From Heterohyrax brucei (Eukaryota > Chordata > Mammalia > Hyracoidea > Procaviidae): DNA of 64,000 nucleotides. Numbering within the stretch: the stretch's first letter is position 1; the number at the start of each line of letters is the position of its first letter. Under the pieces are notes generated by a model. The model searched no databases. It worked only from the letters and a program-made list of their open reading frames with translations, and was not told the origin of the DNA. This document shows, in pieces, positions 57,201 to 64,000 of the stretch. The position numbers and the translations under genes are program-made. The DNA is taken from assembly GCA_028571685.1 (NCBI GenBank), contig CM053140.1, forward strand, positions 149,281,701 to 149,345,700, read 5' to 3'.

Positions 57201-57907
57201 ATCAATGGAGGAATATAACAATATCCCAAACTTTGTAAGTTATTATTTGTGTTTAGGGTGCAGTTTTGATTAATAGCAACATAAATAGAGCAAAGAATCC
57301 ATAAGTGAATTAACTCGACAAGAACTGAAGATGATGGGTCTATTCGTGGTTTTTCATTACTTCCACAGCTAGAGATTAGAGTTCTTCAGGGATCAGTCTT
57401 GACCCTCCTCTTTTCTAACTAAATTCACTCCCTTGATGAATTCTCCCATTTTCATGACTATGAATATTAGCTATACACTGATAATTCCATTTTTACATCT
57501 CTAGCCTGGACCTACACTCTGAATTTCAGTCTTCTGTAGTCAACTGCCAACTGAAGATCAATGGCAAATAGACTTTCCCTATTTCTCTAACCGGCCTCCT
57601 GATCTTTTGATATAACTTTCTGTCTCCCTCAATCTTTTTCATCCCAGACAATGACACCACCATTCACCCAGTGCCTCACTCAAGAAACACGGAACACATC
57701 TTTGACTACTTTCTTTGTCTTTGGAGCTACATGCAATCTCTTATTAAATTCTATCAAGACTGCTTTTAAAATATATCCAGAATCTCACCCCATCTTCCAA
57801 AAAGCCAAGTCAGTAAATATTGTTTTAAAAAGCACCATAATTTTGTTTGGTTTTATTAAATAATCTTCCTGGAAGAGAAGAAAAATACCTTGCATCAGGC
57901 ATATGTT

Positions 57908-58084
57908 AAAAAAAAAAAAAAAAAAAAAAAAGCTATTGCCATAAAGTAGATTCTGATTCATAGTGACCCAGTGCATCAGAATCAAACTGCCTCATAGAGT
58001 TTCCAAGGAGTGCCTGGTGGATTTCATTGCTAAGTATGTGGTTAGCAGTCACGGCACTTTAACTACTGCATCATCAGGGTTTCC
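57908..58084 (-). mobile_element. AfroSINE with long homopolymer tail
   Basis: On +, an A-run of about 23 bases (57908-57930) is the mirror of a T-rich 3' tail. It is followed by 'gctattgccataaagtagat' and ends 'ctgcatcatcagggtttcc'. Confidence 0.88.
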
Positions 58085-58345
58085 GACACACATGATACAT
58101 ACAGACTAGGTAGTTTACTATCTCCACTTTTATGTTGCCAGTTTCAAGAAGTCAGGGGCCTTAACTGTTTTGTTTACTATGGCATAAAAAGCAATGGCAT
58201 GATGTCTGGAAACTAGTGGGTACGGGCTCTCAACCATTTGGTGATAACAGTTCCAAAGGATACTGGTATCATACTGCACATCTGACTTCATCTCATACTA
58301 TTTTCTCTATTATTTACTTTGTTTGAACTGCACTGGCTGCCTTAA

Positions 58346-58507
58346 GGTACCCTGAAAGCTCAGTGGTTAAGAGCAATAGCTGCTCACCAAAAGGTGAGCA
58401 ATTTGAATCGACCAGCTGCTCCTTGGAAAACTTATGGAGCAAGTGTACTCTGTCATATTAGTTTGCTACAAGTCTGAATTGACTCAAAGGCAACAAGTTT
58501 GGTTTGG
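58346..58507 (+). mobile_element. AfroSINE with target-site duplication
   Basis: Flanked by ggctgcctta (58335-58344) and ggcttcctta (58508-58517), 9 of 10 identical. Head 'accctgaaagctcagtggtt', tail 'caacaagtttggtttgg'. Confidence 0.88.
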
Positions 58508-59081
58508 GGCTTCCTTACTATCTCAAGAACATACAAAGCATATTCCAATCCTAGATGTTCACATTTGCTATTATTTTGTACACACTGTTCCTTCCTCAGA
58601 TATATAAATGACTCACTTCCTTATCATTCCAAATTTTTCATCAAGACTTACCTCACCACCCACATATAATCCCTATTGCTAATATGTTCACCACTCTTCC
58701 AGGCTTTACTAAAGCATTTATCACTACATATTACACTGTTTTTTTGCATATTTATTTTGTAATTTGTCAGTTTCTATAATCTGAGTATAGCTTCCATGAA
58801 GACAACAGACATCTTTTTCCTGTTTTATTCAGATTTTTGTCACATAATAATAGTTCAATGAATATTTATTGAACAAAAGAATGAGTAAATTACTTTCTAA
58901 AACTGTATCAAATGACTTAAAATATGTCTGATGACATAAAGGCGCTGCTGTTTAAAACACAGTTGAAGAATTTTAGCTATCTCATTGAGTTGTTAAGTGG
59001 ACTACATGATGTTGTACGCGTAAAGTCCAGACTGTGAACTTAAAAATCAGGACTATTTTGAACAGAATGTATGCTTGAATG

Positions 59082-59268
59082 TTGTTGCTGTTGCTAGTTG
59101 CCATCAAGTAGGTTTGAACTTAAGGTGTCCCGGTGTGTGCAGTGTATTCTATATAATTTCCAAGGCAGCAACTTTCAGAAATGGATCTGCCTCTCTAGAG
59201 GCACTCTAAGTGAACTTGAACTGACAAGCCTTAGGCGCTTAACCATCTTCACTATCCAGGGACACCCA
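59082..59268 (-). mobile_element. AfroSINE
   Basis: On +, 'gttgttgctgttgctagttg' tail mirror to 'cactatccagggacacc' head mirror. Confidence 0.8.
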
Positions 59269-59369
59269 GCTTGAAAATAGTAGTGTTTTCTGTGTGTGTG
59301 TGTTGGGTCCACTAGTAAAGTTTAGAAGTTGACTTTTCCATAACAGATTCACCATTAGCATTTATTGAC

Positions 59370-60054
59370 TTATCGTTGAGGTGCTGTCAAGTCGATTCTG
59401 ACTCCTAGTGACCCTGTGGACAACAGAAGAAAACACTAGCTGTGCCATGCCCACAACTGTCTTCCATGCTGAAGCTCACTGTTGCAGTCACTTTGGCAAC
59501 CTATCTCCTTGAGGGTCGTCCTCTTCTTTGCTGGCAATCCTTCCTCTTCTTTGCTAACATCTTCATCAAGCATGATGTCCTTCTCCAGAGACTGATCTTT
59601 CCTGACAACATGGACAAAGGCTGTGAGATATAGTCTTGCCATCTTTGCTTCCAAAAAGCACACTGGTTGTCCGTCTTCCAGAACAGATCTGTTTGTTCTA
59701 TCACAATTTGAAGTCATCAGTTCTTTGTCTGTACTCCTTATTCATTGTTCAGCTTTCACATGCACATAATGTGATTGAAAATACCATCGCTTGGGTCAGG
59801 TGCACCTTACTCTTCAAGATGATGTCTCTACTTTTCAACATTTCAATGAGATCTTTTGTGGCAGATTTTCACAATGCACTACATCTTTCAATTTCTTGAC
59901 TGCTGCTTTTATAGATGTCGATTTCACAATCAACCAAGTAAAATAAAATTCTTGATGACCTCAATCTTTTCTCCATTTATCATGATGTTTCTTACTCGTT
60001 CACTTGTGAAGATTTTGGGTTTATTTATTGACTTACTATTGGTTGTTCAATAAT
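59370..60054 (-). mobile_element. RTE LINE 3' end
   Basis: On + it begins with 'gaggtgctgtcaagtcgatt' (3' end mirror) and runs through the ORF C terminus to 'ttctccatttatcatgatgt' near 59968. A - frame (59436-59717) reads MARLYLTAFVHVVRKDQSLE then KDIMLD, matching the copies at 3.8 and 29.0 kb. It is 5'-truncated and frame-broken. Confidence 0.88.
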
Positions 60055-60184
60055 TAAAACAAGTCTTGAGAAGTCAAAGTAAAAAAAAAAGGGGGCATCT
60101 TAAAGTCATTAAATATTTTAAGAAGCAAACTGATTTAACGTACTCTTAATTTTGGAAAAGAGTTTGGTGGCTGCTGTATGACTA

Positions 60185-60392
60185 TGGAGTCCCAGCATAG
60201 CAAAAATAGTTAAACTCTCAGTTGCCAAAAGGTTGCAAGGTTTGAATCTATTCAGAGGTGACTGGGAAGAAAGACCTCGCGATTTATTTCTGTAAGACTG
60301 TAGCCACTGAAAACCCTACAGAGCACAGTTCTACTCTAAAACACATGGAGTCATCATGAATGAAAATAGTCCTGACAGAATCTGTTTTGTTT
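60185..60392 (+). mobile_element. AfroSINE (long variant)
   Basis: 'gaagaaagacctcgcgattt' marks the long variant's middle block and 'ccctacagagcacagttcta' the distal half. Confidence 0.75.
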
Positions 60393-60417
60393 GGGTTTTG
60401 ATATGACTGTGGATTGT

Positions 60418-60625
60418 AAAAGGAGACCTGGTGGTACAGGGGTTAAACTTTCAGTGGTAACCCAAAGGTCAATAGATCAAAATCCAGCAGCTGATACACA
60501 GGAGAAATATATGGCTGTCTGCTCCTGTAAAGATTCCCAGTCTTGGAAACTACAGAGCAATTCTCCTCAGTATAACAAGGCTGCTATGAGTCAGAATCTA
60601 TTCAACAGCAACAGGTTTATAGATT
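60418..60625 (+). mobile_element. AfroSINE (long variant)
   Basis: 'ggagacctggtggtacaggg' head, 'gtctgctcctgtaaagattc' middle, 'ctattcaacagcaacaggtt' end. It lies directly downstream of another long-variant copy in the same direction. Confidence 0.85.
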
Positions 60626-60737
60626 GTAAGAGGTAATCACTAAAAACAGGAAGACCAGTTTAAAAACTAAAATCAAAAAACAGAATAGTCCAAATGAAAA
60701 TTATGAGAATAAATTGAAGAGGTATATAGAGAATTGG

Positions 60738-61790
60738 AATTTTATTATTATCATTATTATTTAATTGTGTTTTAAGTGAAAGTTTACAATCCAAGCCAGT
60801 TTCTTGTACAAAAATTTACATTTTGTTACATTACTCTAGTTGCTGTCCCCACGTTATGACAGCAAACTCCTCTCCTCAATCCCATATTTCCCATGCCAAT
60901 TCAACCAGCTTCTTTCACCCTCTGCCTTCTCATCTCACTTCTGGACAGGAGCTGCACATGTAGTCTCCTGCATCTAATTAAGCCAAGAAGCACATTCTTC
61001 ACCAGTATCATTTTATATCTTATGGAACAGTTCAGTCTTTGTCTGAGGAGTTGGCTAACAAAATGGTTTCAGCTCTGCAAGCCATGTCTCCCAGGGACCT
61101 TCCAGTATGTCAGTCCATCAAGTCTGGTCTTCTCACTAGAATTTGCATTCTACACCCCACATGTCTCCAAATCCATCTGGGACTCTTCGTTGAATTCCTT
61201 TTAAAGAAAGCCATTGGAGATAGCCAGGTACCGTCTAGTTCTTCTGGCACTTTTTCTCTCTTGGGTTCGTATTTTCCTCATGTCTTTGATACTCATCCTT
61301 TTCCTTTTTTCCAGATGGGTTAAGACCAATTTGTGCTTCTTAGCTGACTGCCTGCTAGTTTTAAGGTTTCAGATGCCACTTACCAAAGCAGGATGTAGAA
61401 CATTTTCTTAATAAAGTTTGTTACGCCAACTGACCTAGATGTCCCCTGAAACCATGGTCCCCAGACCACTACCCCTGCTACTCTGTCCCTCAGTGTGTTT
61501 GGCTGTGTTTAGAAAACATTACTGCATCTGGTTCTGTCCAGTTGTGCTGACTTCTCTCCTGTGTGTTGTCCCTCTCTTCACATAAAATAATTCCTATTTA
61601 TTATCTAATTAGTGAATACTACTTTTCTCCCCCAACCACTCCTTTGTAACCATCAGACTGTTTTCTTCTGTGTTTAAATTTTTCTTGAATCTTCATAAGG
61701 TCTCTTATATATTTGTCTTTTTGCAACTGGCTAAATCCACTCAGCATAATGTCTTCCAGATTCTTCTGTATTGTTTCCCAAATTCGTTGT
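60738..61790 (-). mobile_element. L1 LINE 3' end (older subfamily)
   Basis: On + the T/A-rich start (60738-60765) is the poly(A) mirror. 'gtgttttaagtgaaagttta' follows, then about 850 bp of 3'UTR and the last codons of ORF2 (61619-61790, - frame reading EDIMLSGFSQLQKDKY). The sequence is then cut by the 3' end of another L1. Confidence 0.78.
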
Positions 61791-61794
61791 TGTT

Positions 61795-64000
61795 CATTTT
61801 TATTGTGATTAAATGAAAGTATACAAGCCAACTTAATTTTGCTTACCTGCCTATCTGAAAATCCTTCTCCTGTCTTTGTTCCATGACAGCACACACCCCC
61901 TTTTCATTTTATACGTGTTGTATCCTCTTAACAAGCTCTTGTCCCCTCCTCTACACCCTCTTCTCTCTCATGTAGAAAGAAACAAGTAGGACAGCATCCT
62001 ATAAATGCCTAGATCCATAAAGTCCACACATCATATGGTCACACTGTATATCCGCGTCCAGTCCATTGTTGTCTGAAGAGTTGACCTCCATAGTGTTTTC
62101 TGGTCAGCGACAGTAGCAGGTCTAGGAGCTATGCTCCCAGGGGATCCCCCAGGCTGTGAGATCATTAACTGTGATCTTTTAGTGGAGTTCTTGAGCTGCA
62201 TCCCTCTTTTTCTCATGTGGCCACAGGGATTCAGCTTTGTGTGCCCCATCATGGTTGTCTTTGGTAGCTGGGCATCATTTGGTTCTTCTGGTCACATGCT
62301 GATAGTCTTCCACTCACATGAATCCTTCATTCTCCTTGGCTCTGTTTTCCTCCTGTCTTCGTTGTTATCATTGATTATCTGCTCCTGATGATTTGGGACC
62401 AGTTGTTATACCTCGGATGCAGCTAGCTTTTAAGATCTCAGATGCCACTCACTAATATGGGGTGCAGAAAACTCTCTTAGCAATAGGGTAGTTATGCCAG
62501 TTAACCTCAATGTCCTCTGATATCATAGCCCCCAGACCCCACCCCTGCTAATCTATGCTTGCACTATTGGGTTGAAATTAAAAGAGTTTTCAGTTTATCG
62601 TGACGTCCAGTTAAGCTGATCTACTTTCTATTGCGTGCTGTCAGTGCTTTCATCTAACCAAATTTCTATCAACTATTGGCTGGCTTGCATCTAATCTGTA
62701 ACCAACCCTCTCCCTCCCTCCCCACACTTGTAGCCATCAAAGAGCCTTTTCTTCTGTACATAAGTCTATTTTTAAGTCCTTATAGTAGGGGTCTCATGCA
62801 ATAATTTTCTTTTGCTGCTGAATGATTTCACTCAGAATGATGACTTCCAATTGAAATCAGGTTATGAGATGCTTCCTAAAATCACTGTTTTTCTTGATCA
62901 TTGCATGGTGTTTCATTGAGTATATGTAGCATAGTTTGTTTATCTGTTCATTCATCTGTTTTGGGACTTTCAGGCTGATTCCATCTTTTTGCTATTGTGG
63001 ACTGTGCTGCAAAAACATTTGTGTGCATGTATTTGTTTGTGTGACTGATCTTGATTCTGCAGGATATATTCTGAGAAGTGGGATTACTAGGTCAAATGGT
63101 ATATGTATTTCCAGCTTTTTAAGGAAGAACTAGATTGCTTTCCAAAGAGATTGTATTATTTTGCAATCCCACCAGCAGTGTACAGGAGTTCCAGGCTCTC
63201 CACATTTTCTCCAGCATTTGCTGCTTTGTGTTTTATTTGATCATGGCCAACCTTGTTGAGATGAGGTGCTATCTTATTGTAGTTTATTTTATTTCATTTA
63301 TTTATTTTTTATTATGACTGAGTAAAAACGTACATTCCCATATAAATTTACATGGCTACCTATATTGAGCTTCTACTGTTCTCCCTGCCCAGTGACAGCA
63401 CACTATTCCTCTCTGCTCCATATATGTCTCATCCTCCCAACAGTCTTTGATTTATCTGATGGCTACTGATTGTAGGCATTTCCTCACATGTCTTTTGGCT
63501 GCGTGAACGTTCTCTTTGGTGAAGTGTCTGGCCATCTCCTTTGCCCATTGCTTAATTCAGTTATTTATCTTTTTATTCATATTTTTCAGGACCTTGTAGA
63601 TCATGGAGATCCGACATTGGTCCAAACATGTAGTTGACAGATACGTTTTCCCATTCTGCAGATTATCTTATAACTCTTTTGATAAAGTCTTTGGATGAGC
63701 ATAAGTGCTTGATTCTTAGTAGTTCTCATTTATCTGTTTTTTCTTCTATTGATAGTTGATCATGTTTGCCAGATTTTGAAGTCTGTCTAAACTGTATATT
63801 AGAACTTTCATTGTTGACTCTACATTTTCTCGTGTGATTTTAATCATTTTAAGTTTGATATTTAGGTCTTTGATCCATTTTGAGTCAATTTTTGTGTAAG
63901 GTGTGAGATGTGGATCTTGTTTCATTTTTGCAGACAGATATCCAATTTTGCCACCACCATTTGTTAAAGAGACTATTTTTATCTCAGTTTTCAATCTTAG
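61795..64000 (-). mobile_element. L1 LINE, 3'UTR and ORF2 C-terminal part, runs off window
   Basis: On + it starts near 61795 with 'tttttattgtgattaaatga', a 3' end mirror. The 3'UTR continues to about 62740, including the pyrimidine tract at 62703-62725, followed by ORF2 C-terminal coding DNA (62750-63990). The - frame at 63746-63994 reads [20 protein letters not shown]. The region 63296-63447 is a later L1 tail. It appears inserted in the L1 at 60.7-61.8 kb. Confidence 0.82.
63296..63447 (-). mobile_element. Young-type L1 tail inside older L1 ORF2
   Basis: On +, 'ttattatgactgagtaaaaa' to 'catcctcccaacagtc' is the antisense of the last 150 bases of the full-length L1. ORF2 text stops before it ('gaggtgctatcttattgtag') and resumes after it ('tttgatttatctgatggcta'). 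No long target duplication is evident. Confidence 0.85.

Larger units (their letters stand above)
57355..58893 (+). mobile_element. L2 LINE relic, interrupted by two SINEs
   Basis: The sense strand reads decayed L2 ORF2. One frame (57651-57863) ends a block with FKIYPESHPI, preceded by L2-like RT/palm-proximal text. The 3' terminus (58560-58893) has 'gcatttatcactacatatta' and ends 'caatgaatatttattgaaca', the classic L2 end. SINEs at 57908-58084 (-) and 58346-58507 (+) interrupt it. Some of 58090-58300 is not assignable. Confidence 0.7.

Noticed and set aside
57651..57863. 70-codon open frame as a gene
   Set aside because: It is a remnant of L2 ORF2 (FKIYPESHP block).
1..64000. CRISPR array, operon, riboswitch or plasmid/phage features
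   Set aside because: No regularly spaced direct repeats, no ribosome-binding sites and no prokaryotic gene packing. The composition and repeats are mammalian.

Overview
The window looks like intergenic or intronic DNA from an afrotherian mammal, with an elephant, manatee or hyrax relative most likely. The evidence is the interspersed repeats. There are about two dozen tRNA-headed SINEs of the AfroSINE type, with a T-rich tail and the recurrent 3' motif 'gagtcggaatcgactcgacgg'-like. There are also BovB/RTE-type LINE copies ending in (taacaacaa)n, several L1 generations, MaLR-type LTRs, L2 relics and one mariner derivative. I found no host protein-coding exon, no rRNA gene, no functional tRNA gene and no CRISPR array. 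Species assignment is inference from repeat families recalled from memory, not from a database search.

Layout. 1-2.3 kb: old, internally deleted L1 (+). 3.4-4.6 kb: RTE 3' end (+) split by a MaLR solo LTR. 5.8-16.7 kb: SINEs, old LTRs, an L2 relic, an L1 3'UTR and a tRNA-Gly-headed RTE-type SINE. 17.1-19.3 kb: L1 ORF2 relic (-). 19.6-27.9 kb: a SINE-rich stretch with one tandem and one head-to-head pair. 28.5-30.3 kb: an L2 relic (-) split by an RTE and a MaLR LTR. 30.9-32.5 kb: a large imperfect inverted repeat. 33.9-34.3 kb: a 5'-inverted (twin-primed) L1 with a 19-bp target duplication. 34.8-36.9 kb: an RTE ORF relic (+) containing an L1 tail. 39.35-39.88 kb: a palindromic mariner derivative. 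41.8-43.9 kb: a complete MaLR provirus (-). 46.2-53.4 kb: a full-length but dead L1 (+) with target duplication. 57.3-58.9 kb: an L2 relic (+) with SINE insertions. 59.4-60.05 kb: RTE (-). 60.7-64 kb: nested L1s (-).

How the parts relate. RTE copies supplied, or share, the 3' ends of the SINEs, and L1 machinery plausibly made the L1-type insertions. Every coding sequence in the window is a transposon ORF, and all are broken. The interest therefore lies in insertion structure: nesting order, target-site duplications, twin priming, a palindromic mariner, a long inverted repeat and module sharing between the RTE 5' region and a tRNA-Gly-headed SINE. I did not find a convincing new functional system.
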